64,000 nt of DNA from Harmothoe impar (GCA_947462335.1 OX381710.1:2046001-2110000); one strand, 5' to 3'; positions 42,125-56,570 are shown, numbered from the stretch's first letter. Made by a program: numbers and translations. Notes: generated from the letters alone by a model not told the origin.

Positions 42125-44518
42125 AAGGGAATGATCCTCTCTACAATCTGGCCAAAATTGGGCAAGTTAGCCTCAATCCATCAAGTTGTTCAATCAGGAA
42201 AAAACTGATATTGTTTCACCTATTTGGGACAACATCTACAGGTTGAGAGAAATATACCCAATGCATCAAGTTATGTAATGTAGTGCCATGTAGTGTCCTG
42301 GAAGATGAGCAACATTGTGAAGTCAGGAAATATCTGATCAGACCTTTCATCACAAGAATGGTCAAACCTCTCGATCTGATGGAAGCTCATAATTGTGCAA
42401 CCACTCAAATCCAAGGAAAGATCTCCTCGATCAACTGGCCAAATTTGGAGAACTTAGTTCCAGTTTCAGTTTCACATGCTGATCAGACCTTTCATCACAA
42501 GAATGGTCATACCTCTAGATTTAGTTGGAGCACATGAAACAGCAACCACTTAAAGTGAAGGGACTGATCTTCTGTACAATCAGGCCAAAATTGGGCAAGT
42601 TAGCCTCCATCCATCAAGTTGTACAATCAGGAAAAAAACAGATATTTCCTTGTTTCATCTATTTTGGACAACTCTCTTTCATTCTAACATTGCTCCCAAA
42701 ACATACAAGTTTCAGTTTCACATGTTGCTGAGCAGATATGTAGTGTTCTGGAAGATGAGCAATATTGTGAAGTCAGGAAATATCTGATCAGACCTTTCAT
42801 CACAAGAATGGTCATACCTCTAGATTTAGTGGGAGCACATGGAACAGCAACCACTCGAAGTGAAGGGAAGATCTTCCCTACAATCTGGCCAAAATAGGGC
42901 AAGTTAGCCTCAATTCATCAAGTTGTACAATCAGGAAAAAAACAGATATTGTCTCATCGATTTTGGACAACTCTCTTTCATTCTAACATTGCTCCCAAAA
43001 CATACAAGTTTCAGTTTCACATGTTGCTGAGCAGATATGTAGTGTCGTGGAAGATGAGCAACATTGTGAAGTCAGGAAATATCAGATCAGACAAGAATGG
43101 TCATACCTCTAGATTCATTCGGAGTGTAGGGAACAGCAACCACTCGAAGTGAAGGGAATGATCTTCTCTACAATCTGGCCAAAGTTGGGCAAGTTAGCCT
43201 CAATTCATCAAGTTGTACAATCAGGAAAAACAGATATAGTTTCAACTATTTGGGACAGCATCTACAGGTTGAGAAAAATATACCCAATGCATCAAGTCAT
43301 ACCTCTAGATTTATTGAGAGCTCATGGAACAGCAACAACTCGAATTGAAGGGAATGATCCTCTCTACAATCTGGCCAAAATTGGGCAAGTTAGCCTCAAT
43401 CCATCAAGTTGTTCAATCAGGAAAAAACTGATATTGTTTCACCTATTTGGGACAACATCTACAGGTTGAGAGAAATATACCCAATGCATCAAGTTATGTA
43501 ATGTAGTGCCATGTAGTGTCCTGGAAGATGAGCAACATTGTGAAGTCAGGAAATATCTGATCAGACCTTTCATCACAAGAATGGTCAAACCTCTCGATCT
43601 GATGGAAGCTCATAATTGTGCAACCACTCAAATCCAAGGAAAGATCTCCTCGATCAACTGGCCAAATTTGGAGAACTTAGTTTCAGTTTCAGTTTCACAT
43701 GCTGATCAGACCTTTCATCACAAGAATGGTCATACCTCTAGATTTAGTTGGAGCACATGAAACAGCAACCACTTAAAGTGAAGGGACTGATCTTCTGTAC
43801 AATCTGGCCAAAATTGGGCAAGTTAGCCTCAATCCATCAAGTTGTACAATCAGGAAAAAAACAGATATTTCCTTGTTTCATCTATTTTGGACAACTCTCT
43901 TTCATTCTAACATTGCTCCCAAAACATACAAGTTTCAGTTTCACATGTTGCTGAGCAGATATGTAGTGTTCTGGAAGATGAGCAATATTGTGAAGTCAGG
44001 AAATATCTGATCAGACCTTTCATCACAAGAATGGTCATACCTCTAGATTTAGTGGGAGCACATGGAACAGCAACCACTCGAAGTGAAGGGAAGATCTTCC
44101 CTACAATCTGGCCAAAATAGGGCAAGTTAGCCTCAATTCATCAAGTTGTACAATCAGGAAAAAAACAGATATTGTCTCATCGATTTTGGACAACTCTCTT
44201 TCATTCTAACATTGCTCCCAAAACATACAAGTTTCAGTTTCACATGTTGCTGAGCAGATATGTAGTGTCGTGGAAGATGAGCAACATTGTGAAGTCAGGA
44301 AATATCAGATCAGACAAGAATGGTCATACCTCTAGATTCATTCGGAGTGTAGGGAACAGCAACCACTCGAAGTGAAGGGAATGATCTTCTCTACAATCTG
44401 GCCAAAGTTGGGCAAGTTAGCCTCAATTCATCAAGTTGTACAATCAGGAAAAACAGATATAGTTTCAACTATTTGGGACAGCATCTACAGGTTGAGAAAA
44501 ATATACCCAATGCATCAA
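42125..44518. repeat. 1,223-bp tandem duplication
   Basis: Copies at about 42125-43347 and 43348-44518 share the same order of modules, with only a few substitutions seen in those compared (for example GTTCCAGTTTCAG against GTTTCAGTTTCAG). A third, independent long tandem duplication inside the repeat block. Confidence 0.9.
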
Positions 44519-45779
44519 GTGATACCTCTAGATTTATTGGGAGCTCATGGAACAGCAACCACTCAAATCGATGGGAATGATCTTCACTATACTTCCAATT
44601 GGCCCTCATGAACCAACTCTCACTGCAGTACCAGGCAAAGCCCAGTACCAAAAACCGCCCAAGGATTTTCCATAGCCAGTTGGGAGACTGTCCAAAACAT
44701 CCCAATGTAGTGCCATGTAGTGTTCTTGAAGATGAGCAACATTGTGAAGTTGGGAAATATCTGATCAGACTTTTCATAACAAGAATAGTCATACCTCTAG
44801 ATTTATTGGGAGCACATGGAGCAGCAACCACTTGAAGTGAAGGGAATGATCTTCTCTGCAATCTGGCCAAATTTGGAGAACTTAGTTTAAGTTTCAGTTT
44901 CACATGTTGATCAGACCTTTTATCACAAGAATGGTCATACTTCTAGATTTAGTTGGAGCACATGGAACAGCAACCACTCGAAGTGAAGGGACCATCTCTA
45001 CAATCTGGCCAAAATTGGGTTGTACAATCAGGAAAAAACAGATATCGTTTCATCTATTTGGGATAACATCTAAAGGTTGAGAGAAATATACCCAATTCAT
45101 CAAGTCATACCTCTAGATTTATTGGGAGCTCATGGAACAGCAACCACTCGAATTGAAGGGAATGATCTATACTTCCAATTGGCCCTAATGAACCAACCCT
45201 CACTGCAGTACCAGGCAAAGCCCAGTAACAAAAACAGCCCAAGTATTTTCCATAGCCAGTTGGAATAATGTCAAAAACATCCCACAATTAACACAGCTCA
45301 TGATTGGTTCAAACCTTAGGAAATATCTGATCAAACCTTTCATCACAAAAATGGTCATACCTCTAGATTTAGTGGGAGCACATGGAACAGCAACCAATCG
45401 AATGAAAGTGAATGATCTTCTCTACAATCTGCCCAAATTGGTCCAGCTAGCCTCAATACATCAAGTTGTACAATGAGGAAAAAAACTGATATTGTCTCAT
45501 CTTTTTGGGACAACATCTACAGGTTGAGAGAAATATACCCAATGCATCAAGTTATACAATGTGTAGTGTTCTGGAAGATGAGCAACATTGTGAAGTAATA
45601 AAATATCTGATCAGACCTTTCATCACAAGAATGGTCTTGCCTCTAGATTTATTGGGAGCACATGGAACAGCAACCACTCGAAGTGAAGGGAATGATCTTT
45701 TCCACAATCTGGCCAAAATTGGGCAACTTACAGTGATTAGTGGGGCTACATGGGAATAAAGGATGACAACACAGAGTAA

Positions 45780-46090
45780 GTTAAATAGAAGATAGATACC
45801 TTCAAAATAAATGCAGGTACAATCATGTATGTTTTGTCACAGCTTCTAACTAAGCTAAATTCATACAAGAATGCCACTAGAAAGATTAAATTGTATTGGC
45901 ACCCACCTGTATCCTTCATGTGGTTCAACACCTTTTGGTAGGCTTTGTACTCCTCGCACATAATCTTCAGATCTTCTAATGACAACAACCCCTTCCTTAT
46001 ACAGTGCCTCTTGGGTAGATTATGAACATATAGGTCAGGTGACTAATTTGCATATAAACTATATCATGGGTCACATGACATCATCCATTG
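45780..46090. repeat. Satellite-bounding cassette, copy 1
   Basis: A ~310-bp cassette with a short minus-strand open exon (about 45988-45907, LEDLKIMCEEYKAYQKVLNH, ending at a CAG|GTGGGT donor), a TATAAGG string near 46000, and AGGTGACTAATTTGCATATA with GTCACATGACATCATCC. Similar cassettes lie at 53262-53560 and 56267-56570, so the cassettes flank both satellite arrays. Confidence 0.75.
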
Positions 46091-49000
46091 TCTGCATAGA
46101 ACCATCCATTTGGGTGGTTGCTAGGCATAGACCATTATTGTTGACATGTTGCCAAGGAGAAAGATTAATCATAGCGACATGAAAATCACACCATGAGGAG
46201 GCTAGACTATGATTTAGTGGGGGTACAAGAACTCAGAGTGTGCATAGAAGCATCCAATTGGGTGGTTGCTAGGCATAGAACATTATTGTTGACATGTTGC
46301 CAAGGAGAAAGATTAATCATAGCGACATGAAAATGACACCATGATGAGGCTATCCTATGATTTAGTAGGGGTACAAGAACTCAGAATCTGCATAGAACCA
46401 TCCATTTGGGTGGTTGCTAGGCATAGAACATTATTATTGACATGTTGCCAAGGAGAAAGATTAATCATAGCGACATGAAAATGACACCATGATGAGGCTA
46501 GCCTATGATTTAGTAGGGGTACAAGAACTCAGAATCTGCATAGAACCATCCATTTGGGTGGTTGCTAGGCATAGAACATTATTGTTGACATGTTGCCAAG
46601 GAGAAAGATTAATCATAGAAACATGAAAATGACACCATAAGGAGGCTAGACTATGGTTTAGTGGGGGTACAAGAACTCAGAGTCTGCATAGAACCATCCA
46701 CTGGGGTGGTTGCTAGGCATAGCATGATTTTGTTGACATGTTGCCAAGGAGAAAGATTAATCATAGCGACATTAAAAACACACCATGAGGAGGCTAGACT
46801 ATGATTTAGTGGGGGTACAAGAACTCAGAGTGTGCATAGAACCATCCAATTGGGTGGTTGCTAGGCATAGAACATTATTGTTGACATGTTGCCAAGGAGA
46901 AAGATTAATCATAGCGACATGAAAATGACACCATGAGGAGGCTAGACTATGATTTAGGTGGGGTACAAGAACTCAGAGTGTGCATAGAAGCATCCAATTG
47001 GGTGGTTGCTAGGCATAGAACATTATTGTTGACATGTTGCCAAGGAGAAAGATTAATCATAGCGACATGAAAATGACACCATGATGAGGCTATCCTATGA
47101 TTTAGTAGGGGTACAAGAACTCAGAATCTGCATAGAACCATCCATTTGGGTGGTTGCTAGGCATAGAACATTATTGTTGACATGTTGCCAAGGAGAAAGA
47201 TTAATCATAGCGACATGAAAATGACACCATGATGAGGCTAGCCTATGATTTAGTAGGGGTACAAGAACTCAGAATCTGCATAGAACCATCCATTTGGGTG
47301 GTTGCTAGGCATAGAACATTATTGTTGACATGTTGCCAAGGAGAAAGATTAATCATAGATACATGAAAATGACACCATGAGGAGGCTAGACTATGATTTA
47401 GTGGGGGGACAAGAACTCAGAGTCTGCATAGAACCATCCATTTGGGTGGTTGCTAGGCATAGACCATTATTGTTGACATGTTGCCAAGGAGAAAGATTAA
47501 TCATAGCGACATGAAAATCACACCATGAGGAGGCTAGACTATGATTTAGTGGGGGTACAAGAACTCAGAGTGTGCATAGAACCATCCAATTGGGTGGTTG
47601 CTAGGCATAGAACATTATTGTTGACATGTTGCCAAGGAGAAAGATTAATCATAGCGACATGAAAATGACACCATGAGGACGCTAGACTATGATTTAGTGG
47701 GGGTACAAGAACTCAGAGTCTGCATAGAACCATCCATTTGGGTGGTTGCTAGGCATAGAACATTATTGTTGACATGTTGCCAAGGAGAAAGATTAATCAT
47801 AGATACATGAAAATGACACCATGAGGAGGCTAGACTATGATTTAGTGGGGGTACAAGAACTCAGAGTCTGCATAGAACCATCCATTTGGGTGGTTGCTAG
47901 GCATAGAACATTATTGTTGACATGTTGCCAAGGAGAAAGATTAATCATAGATACATGAAAATGACACCATGAGGAGGCTAGACTATGATTTAGTGGGGGG
48001 ACAAGAACTCAGAATCTGCATAGAACCATCCATTTGGGTGGTTGCTAGGCATAGACCATTATTGTTGACATGTTGCCAAGGAGAAAGATTAATCATAGCG
48101 ACATGAAAATCACACCATGAGGAGGCTAGACTATGATTTAGTGGTGGTACAAGAACTCAGAGTGTGCATAGAACCATCCAATTGGGTGGTTGCTAGGCAT
48201 AGAACATTATTGTTGACATGTTGCCAAGGAGAAAGATTAATCATAGCGACATGAAAATGACACCATGAGGACGCTAGACTATGATTTAGTGGGGGTACAA
48301 GAACTCAGAGTCTGCATAGAACCATCCATTTGGGTGGTTGCTAGGCATAGAACATTATTGTTGACATGTTGCCAAGGAGAAAGATTAATCATAGATACAT
48401 GAAAATGACACCATGAGGAGGCTAGACTATGATTTAGTGGGGGTACAAGAACTCAGAGTCTGCATAGAACCATCCATTTGGGTGGTTGCTAGGCATAGAA
48501 CATTATTGTTGACATGTTGCCAAGGAGAAAGATTAATCATAGATACATGAAAATGACACCATGAGGAGGCTAGACTATGATTTAGTGGGGGGACAAGAAC
48601 TCAGAATCTGCATAGAACCATCCAATTGGGTGGTTGCTAGGCATAGAACATTATTGTTGACATGTTGCCAAGGAGAAAGATTAATCATAGCGACATGAAA
48701 ATGACACCATGATGAGGCTAGCCTATGATTTAGTAGGGGTACAAGAACTCAGAGTGTGCATAGAACCATCCATTTGGGTGGTTGCTAGGCATAGAACATT
48801 ATTGTTGACATGTTGCCAAGGAGAAAGATTAATCATAGCGACATGAAAATGACACCATGAGGACGCTAGACTATGATTTAGTGGGGGTACAAGAACTCAG
48901 AGTCTGCATAGAACCATCCATTTGGGTGGTTGCTAGGCATAGAACATTATTGTTGACATGTTGCCAAGGAGAAAGATTAATCATAGATACATGAAAATGA

Positions 49001-52000
49001 CACCATGAGGAGGCTAGACTATGATTTAGTGGGGGTACAAGAACTCAGAGTCTGCATAGAACCATCCATTTGGGTGGTTGCTAGGCATAGAACATTATTG
49101 TTGACATGTTGCCAAGGAGAAAGATTAATCATAGAAACATGAAAATGACACCATAAGGAGGCTAGACTATGGTTTAGTGGGGGTACAAGAACTCAGAGTC
49201 TGCATAGAACCATCCACTGGGGTGGTTGCTAGGCATAGCATGATTTTGTTGACATGTTGCCAAGGAGAAAGATTAATCATAGATACATGAAAATGACACC
49301 ATGAGGAGGCTAGACTATGATTTAGTGGGGGTACAAGAACTTAGAGTCTGCATAGAACCATCCATTTGGGTGGTTGCTAGGCATAGAACATTATTGTTGA
49401 CATGTTGCCAAGGAGAAAGATTAATCATAGATACATGAAAATGACACCATGAGGAGGCTAGACTATGATTTAGTGGGGGTACAAGAACTCAGAGTGTGCA
49501 TAGAAGCATCCAATTGGGTGGTTGCTAGGCATAGAACATTATTGTTGACATGTTGCCAAGGAGAAAGATTAATCATAGCGACATGAAAATGACACCATGA
49601 TGAGGCTATCCTATGATTTAGTAGGGGTACAAGAACTCAGAATCTGCATAGAACCATCCATTTGGGTGGTTGCTAGGCATAGAACATTATTGTTGACATG
49701 TTGCCAAGGAGAAAGATTAATCATAGCGACATGAAAATGACACCATGAGGAGGCTAGCCTATGATTTAGTAGGGGTACAAGAACTCAGAATCTGCATAGA
49801 ACCATCCATTTGGGTGGTTGCTAGGCATAGAACATTATTGTTGACATGTTGCCAAGGAGAAAGATTAATCATAGATACATGAAAATGACACCATGAGGAG
49901 GCTAGACTATGATTTAGTGGGGGGACAAGAACTCAGAGTCTGCATAGAACCATCCATTTGGGTGGTTGCTAGGCATAGACCATTATTGTTGACATGTTGC
50001 CAAGGAGAAAGATTAATCATAGCGACATGAAAATCACACCATGAGGAGGCTAGACTATGATTTAGTGGGGGTACAAGAACTCAGAGTGTGCATAGAACCA
50101 TCCAATTGGGTGGTTGCTAGGCATAGAACATTATTGTTGACATGTTGCCAAGGAGAAAGATTAATCATAGCGACATGAAAATGACACCATGAGGACGCTA
50201 GACTATGATTTAGTGGGGGTACAAGAACTCAGAGTGTGCATAGAACCATCCAATTGGGTGGTTGCTAGGCATAGAACATTATTGTTGACATGTTGCCAAG
50301 GAGAAAGATTAATCATAGCGACATGAAAATGACACCATGAGGACGCTAGACTATGATTTAGTGGGGGTACAAGAACTCAGAGTCTGCATAGAACCATCCA
50401 TTTGGGTGGTTGCTAGGCATAGAACATTATTGTTGACATGTTGCCAAGGAGAAAGATTAATCATAGATACATGAAAATGACACCATGAGGAGGCTAGACT
50501 ATGATTTAGCGGGGGTACAAGAACTCAGAGTCTGCATAGAACCATCCATTTGGGTGGTTGCTAGGCATAGAACATTATTGTTGACATGTTGCCAAGGAGA
50601 AAGATTAATCATAGATACATGAAAATGACACCATGAGGAGGCTAGACTATGATTTAGTGGGGGGACAAGAACTCAGAATCTGCATAGAACCATCCATTTG
50701 GGTGGTTGCTAGGCATAGACCATTATTGTTGACATGTTGCCAAGGAGAAAGATTAATCATAGCGACATTAAAATCACACCATGAGGAGGCTAGACTATGA
50801 TTTAGTGGGGGTACAAGAACTCAGAGTGTGCATAGAACCATCCAATTGGGTGGTTGCTAGGCATAGAACATTATTGTTGACATGTTGCCAAGGAGAAAGA
50901 TTAATCATAGCGACATGAAAATGACACCATGAGGACGCTAGACTATGATTTAGTGGGGGGACAAGAACTCAGAATCTGCATAGAACCATCCAATTGGGTG
51001 GTTGCTAGGCATAGAACATTATTGTTGACATGTTGCCAAGGAGAAAGATTAATCATAGCGACATGAAAATGACACCATGATGAGGCTATCCTATGATTTA
51101 GTAGGGGTACAAGAACTCAGAATCTGCATAGAACCATCCATTTGGGTGGTTGCTAGGCATAGAACATTATTGTTGACATGTTGCCAAGGAGAAAGATTAA
51201 TCATAGCGACATGAAAATGACACCTTGAGGAGGCTAGACTATGATTTAGTGGGGGTACAAGAACTCAGAGTCTGCATAGAACCATCCATTTGGGTGGTTG
51301 CTAGGCATAGACCATTATTGTTGACATGTTGCCAAGGAGAAAGATTAATCATAGCGACATGAAAATCACACCATGAGGAGGCTAGACTATGATTTAGTGG
51401 GGGTACAAGAACTCAGAGTGTGCATAGAACCATCCAATTGGGTGGTTGCTAGGCATAGAACATTATTGTTGACATGTTGCCAAGGAGAAAGATTAATCAT
51501 AGCGACATGAAAATGACACCATGATGAGGCTAGCCTATGATTTAGTAGGGGTACAAGAACTCAGAATCTGCATAGAACCATCCATTTGGGTGGTTGCTAG
51601 GCATAGAACATTATTGTTGACATGTTGCCAAGGAGAAAGATTAATCATAGCGACATGAAAATGACACCATGATGAGGCTAGCCTATGATTTAGTAGGGGT
51701 ACAAGAACTCAGAATCTGCATAGAACCATCCATTTGGGTGGTTGCTAGGCATAGAACATTATTGTTGACATGTTGCAAAGGAGAAAGATTAATCATAGCG
51801 ACATGAAAATGACACCATGAGGAGGCTAGACTATGATTTAGTGGGGGTACAAGAACTCAGAGTCTGCCATCCATTTGGGTGGTTGCTAGGCATAGAACAT
51901 TATTGTTGACATGTTGCCAAGGAGAAAGATTAATCATAGCGACATGAAAATGACACCATGATGAGGCTAGCCTATGATTTAGTAGGGGTACAAGAACTCA

Positions 52001-53262
52001 GAGTCTGCATAGAACCATCCACAGGGGTGGTTGCTAGGCATAGAACATTATTGTTGACATGTTGCCAAGGAGAAAGATTAATCACAGATACATGAAAATT
52101 ACACCATGATGAGGCTAGCCTATGATTTAGTGGGGGTACAAGAACTCAGAGTCTGCATAGAACCATCCACAGGGGTGGTTGCTAGGCATAGAACATTATT
52201 GTTGACATGTTGCCAAGGAGAAAGATTAATCATAGATACATGAAAATGACACCATAAGGAGGCTAGACTATGATTGAGTGGGCGTACAAGAACTCAGAAT
52301 CTGCATAGAACCATCCATTTGGGTGGTTGCTAGGCTGAGAACATTATTGTTGACACGTTGCCAAGGAGAAAGATTAATCATAGATACATGAAAATAACAC
52401 CATGAGGAGGCTAGACTATGATTTAGTGTGGGTACAAGAACTCAGAATCTGCATAGAACCATCCATTCGGGTGGTTGCTATGCATAGAATGATTTTGTTG
52501 ACATGTTGCCAAGGAGAAAGATTAATAATAGAGACATGAAAATGACACCATGAGGAGGCTAGATTAGGATTTAGTGGGGGTACAAGAACTCAGAATCTGC
52601 ATAGAACCATCCACTGGGGTGGTTGCTATGCATAGAATGATTTTGTTGACATGTTGCCAAGGAGAAAGATTAATCATAGATACATGAAAATGACACCATG
52701 ATGAGGCCAGACTATGATTTAAGGGGGGTACAAGAACTCAGAGTGTGCATAGAACCATCCACTGGGGTGGTTGCTATGCATAGAATGATTTTGTTGACAT
52801 GTTGCCAAGGAGAAAGATTAATAATAGAGACATGAAAATGACACCATGAGGAGGCTAGATTATGATTTAGTGGGGGTACAAGAACTCAGAGTGTGCATAG
52901 AACCATCCACTGGGGTGGTTGCTATGCATAGAATGATTTTGTTGACATGTTGCCAAGGAGAAAGATTAATCATAGATACATGAAAATGACACCATGATGA
53001 GGCCAGACTATGATTTAATGGGGTACAAGAACTCATAGTCTGCATAGAACCTTCCACTGGGGTGGTTGCTAGGCATAGAACATTTTTGTTGACATGTTGC
53101 CAAGGAGAAAGAATATCCATAGAGACATGAAAATCACACTATGATGAGGCTAGACTATGATTTAGTTTGGGGACAATTAGTCAGAATCTGCATAGAGCCA
53201 TCCATTGGGGTGGTTGCTATGCATAGAACATTTTTGTTGACATGTTGCCAAGGAGAAATTAT
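46091..53262. repeat. 148-bp satellite array, left
   Basis: About 48 copies of a 148-bp unit; successive GGTGGTTGCTAGGCATAG strings are 148 bp apart at every point checked. Each unit has two GTTGCYARG-type strings about 35 bp apart (GGTTGCTAGGC and GTTGCCAAGGAG) and GATTAATCATAG. Variant positions recur at multiples of 148 bp (for example the ACCATTATTG variant at 46131, 47463, 48055, 49979, 50719, 51311), indicating higher-order duplication. Confidence 0.95.
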
Positions 53263-53560
53263 TCAGGATAAATACAGGTACAAACATTTATGTTTTGTCA
53301 CAGCTTCTAACTTAGCTAAATTCATACAAGAATGCCACCAGAAAGATTAAATTGTATTTCCACCCACCTGTATCCTTCATGTGGTTCAACACCTTTTGGT
53401 AGGCTTTGCACTCCTCGCACATAGTCTTCAGATCTTCTAATGACAACAACAACCCCTTATACAGTGCCTTTGGGGTAGATTATTAACAAATTAGTCAGGT
53501 GACTAATTTGCATATAAACTATATCATGGGTCACATGACATCATCCATTATCTGCATAGA
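53262..53560. repeat. Satellite-bounding cassette, copy 2
   Basis: Same cassette as at 45780, with the exon-like segment at 53422-53368 (ATG kept) and a near-perfect palindrome at 53487-53510: arms CAAATTAGTCA and TGACTAATTTG around GG, overlapping an octamer. GTCACATGACATCATCC follows. Confidence 0.75.
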
Positions 53561-56267
53561 GCCATGCATTGGGGTGGTTGCTATGCATAGAATGATTTTG
53601 TTGACATGTTGCCAAGGAGAAAGAATAATCATAGAGACATGAAAATCACACCATGAGGAGGCTAGACTATGATTTAGTGGGGGTACAAGAACTCAGAATC
53701 TGCATAGAACCATCCACTGGGGTGGTTGCTAGGCATAGAAGGATTTTGTTGACATGTTGCCAAGGAGAAAGATTAATCATAGAGACATGAAAATCACACC
53801 ATGAGGAGGCTAGACTATGATTTAGTGGGGGTACAAGAACTCAGAGTCTGCATAGAACCATCCATTTGGGTGGTTGCTAGGCATAGAACATTATTGTTGA
53901 CATGTTGCCAAGGAGAAACATTAATCATAGATACATGAAAATGACACCATGATGAGGCCAAACTATGATTTAAGGGGGGTACAAGAACTCAGAATCTGCC
54001 TAGAACCATCCACTGGGGTGGTTGCTATGCATAGAATGATTTTGTTGACATGTTGCCAAGGAGGAAGATTAATCATAGATACATGAAAATGACACCATGA
54101 TGAGGCCAGACTATGATTTAATGGGGGTGCAAGAACTCAGAATCTGCATAGAACCATCCACTGGGGTGGTTGCTATGCATAGAATGATTTTGTTGACATG
54201 TTGCCAAGGAGAAAGATTAATCATAGATACATGAAAATGACACCATGATTTGGCCAGACTATGATTTAATGGGGGAACAAGAACTCAGAGTCTGCATAGA
54301 ACCATCCACTGGGGTGGTTGCTATGCATAGAATGATTTTGTTGACATGTTGCCAAGGAGAAAGATTAATCATAGATACATGAAAATGACACCATGATGAG
54401 GCCAAACTATGATTTAAGGGGGGTACAAGAACTCAGAGTGTGCATAGAACCATCCACTGGGGTGGTTGCTAGGCATAGAATGATTTTGTTGACATGTTGC
54501 CAAGGAGAAAGATTAATCATAGATACATGAAAATGACACCATGATGAGGCTAGATTATGATTTAGTGGGGGTGCAAGAACTCAGAATCTGCATAGAACCA
54601 TCCACTTGGGTGGTTGCTATGCATAGAATGATTTTGTTGACATGTTGCTAAGGAGAAAGATTAATCATAGATACATTAAAATGACACCATGATGAGGCCA
54701 AACTATGATTTAAGGGGGGAACAAGAACTCAGAGTGTGCATAGAACCATCCACTGGGGTGGTTGCTATGCATAGAATGATTTTGTTGACATGTTGCCAAG
54801 GAGGAAGATTAATCATAGATACATGAAAATGACACCATGATGAGGCCAGACTATGATTTAATGGGGGTGCAAGAACTCAGAATCTGCATAGAACCATCCA
54901 CTGGGGTGGTTGCTAAGCATAGAATGTTTTTGTTGACATGTTGCCAAGGAGAAAGATTAATAATAGATACATTAAAATGACACCATGATGAGGCCAGATT
55001 ATGATTTAAGGGGGGTACAAGAACTCAGAGTGTGCATAGAACCATCCACTGGGGTGGTTGCTATGCATAGAATGATTTTGTTGACATGTTGCCAAGGAGA
55101 AATAGAGACATGAAAATGACACCATGAGGAGGCCAGATTATGATTTAGTGGGGGTACAAGAACTCAGAATCTGCATAGAACCATCCACTGGGGTGGTTGC
55201 TATGCATAGAATGATTTTGTTGACATGTTGCCAAGGAGAAAGATTAATCATAGATACATGAAAATGACACCATGATGAGGCCAAACTATGATTTAAGGGG
55301 GGTACAAGAACTCAGAGTGTGCATAGAACCATCCACTGGGGTGGTTGCTAGGCATAGAATGATTTTGTTGACATGTTGCCAAGGAGAAATAGAGACATGA
55401 AAATGACACCATGAGGAGGCTAGATTATGATTTAGTGGGGGTACAAGAACTCAGAATCTGCATAGAACCATCCACTGGGGTGGTTGCTATGCATAGAATG
55501 ATTTTGTTGACATGTTGCCAAGGAGAAAGATTAATCATAGATACATGAAAATGACACCATGAGGAGGCCAAACTATGATTTAAGGGGGGTACAAGAACTC
55601 AGAGTGTGCATAGAACCATCCACTGGGGTGGTTGCTAGGCATAGAATGATTTTGTTGACATGTTGCCAAGGAGAAAGATTAATAATAGAGACATGAAAAT
55701 GACACCATGATGAGGCCAGACTATGATTTAATTGGGGTACAAGAACTCAGAGTGTGCATAGAACCATCCAATGGGGTGGTTGCTATGCATAGAATGATTT
55801 TGTTGACATGTTGCCAAGGAGAAAGATTAATAATAGAGACATGAAAATGACACCATGAGGAGGCTAGATTATGATTTAGTGGGGGTACAAGAACTCAGAA
55901 TCTGCATAGAACCATCCACTGGAGTGGTTGCTATGCATAGAATGATTTTGTTGACATGTTGCCAAGGAGAAAGATTAATCATAGATACCTGAAAATGACA
56001 CCATGATGAGGCCAAACTATGATTTAAGGGGGGTACAAGAACTCAGAGTGTGCATAGAACCATCCACTGGGGTGGTTGCTAGGCATAGAACACTTTTGTT
56101 GACATGTTGCTAAGGAGAAAGAATAATGCTAGAAACATGAAAATGACAGCATGATGAGGCTAGATTATGATTTAGTGGGGATACAAGAACTCGGAATCTG
56201 CATTGAACCATCCACTGGGGTGGTTGCTATGCATAGAATGATTTTGTTGACATGTTGCCAAGGAGAA
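53560..56267. repeat. 148-bp satellite array, right
   Basis: About 18 copies, mostly of a second subtype (GCTATGCATAGAATGATTTTG), with a few shortened units lacking GATTAATCAT. The 148-bp spacing is maintained (for example 54017 to 54165). Confidence 0.95.
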
Positions 56268-56570
56268 ATCATTCAGGATAAATACAGGTACAAACATGTA
56301 TGTTTTGTCACAGCTTCTAACTTAGCTAAATTCATACAAGAATGCCACCAGAAAGATCAAATTGTATTTGCACCCACCTGTATCCTTCATGTGGTTCAAC
56401 ACCTTTTGGTAGGCTTTGCACTCCTCGCATATAGTCTTCAGATCTTCTAATGACAACAACAACCCCTTATACAGTGCCTTTGGGGTAGATTATGAACAAA
56501 TTAGTCAGGTGACTAATTTGCATATAAACTATATCATGGGTCACATGACATCATCCATTATCTGCATAGA
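56267..56570. repeat. Satellite-bounding cassette, copy 3
   Basis: Third cassette. The exon-like segment has lost the ATG seen in copies 1 and 2 (ATA at about 56431-56429). The palindrome at 56497-56520 and the GTCACATGACATCATCC element are intact and lie about 300 bp upstream of the RING gene. Confidence 0.75.

Larger units (their letters stand above)
30220..45740. repeat. Complex block of a ~290-bp module
   Basis: The module includes strings such as GTAGTGTTCTGGAAGATGAG, TCAGGAAATATCTGATCAGA, CATCACAAGAATGGTC, GGGAGCACATGGAACAGCAA, ATCTGGCCAAAATTGGGCAA and CATCTATTTGGGACAACATC in fixed order. It recurs dozens of times with truncations, a second variant (AATCGAAGGAAAGATCTCCT...) and a GGTGGTGGAGGTGGTGGCAGAC segment. 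The plus-strand frame reads as similar short proteins in many copies, but all are broken. The source of the module is unknown. Confidence 0.9.

Noticed and set aside
46091..56267. CRISPR-like regular repeat-spacer pattern
   Set aside because: The whole 148-bp unit is conserved, not just a short repeat, and the setting is eukaryotic with no cas genes; it is a satellite.
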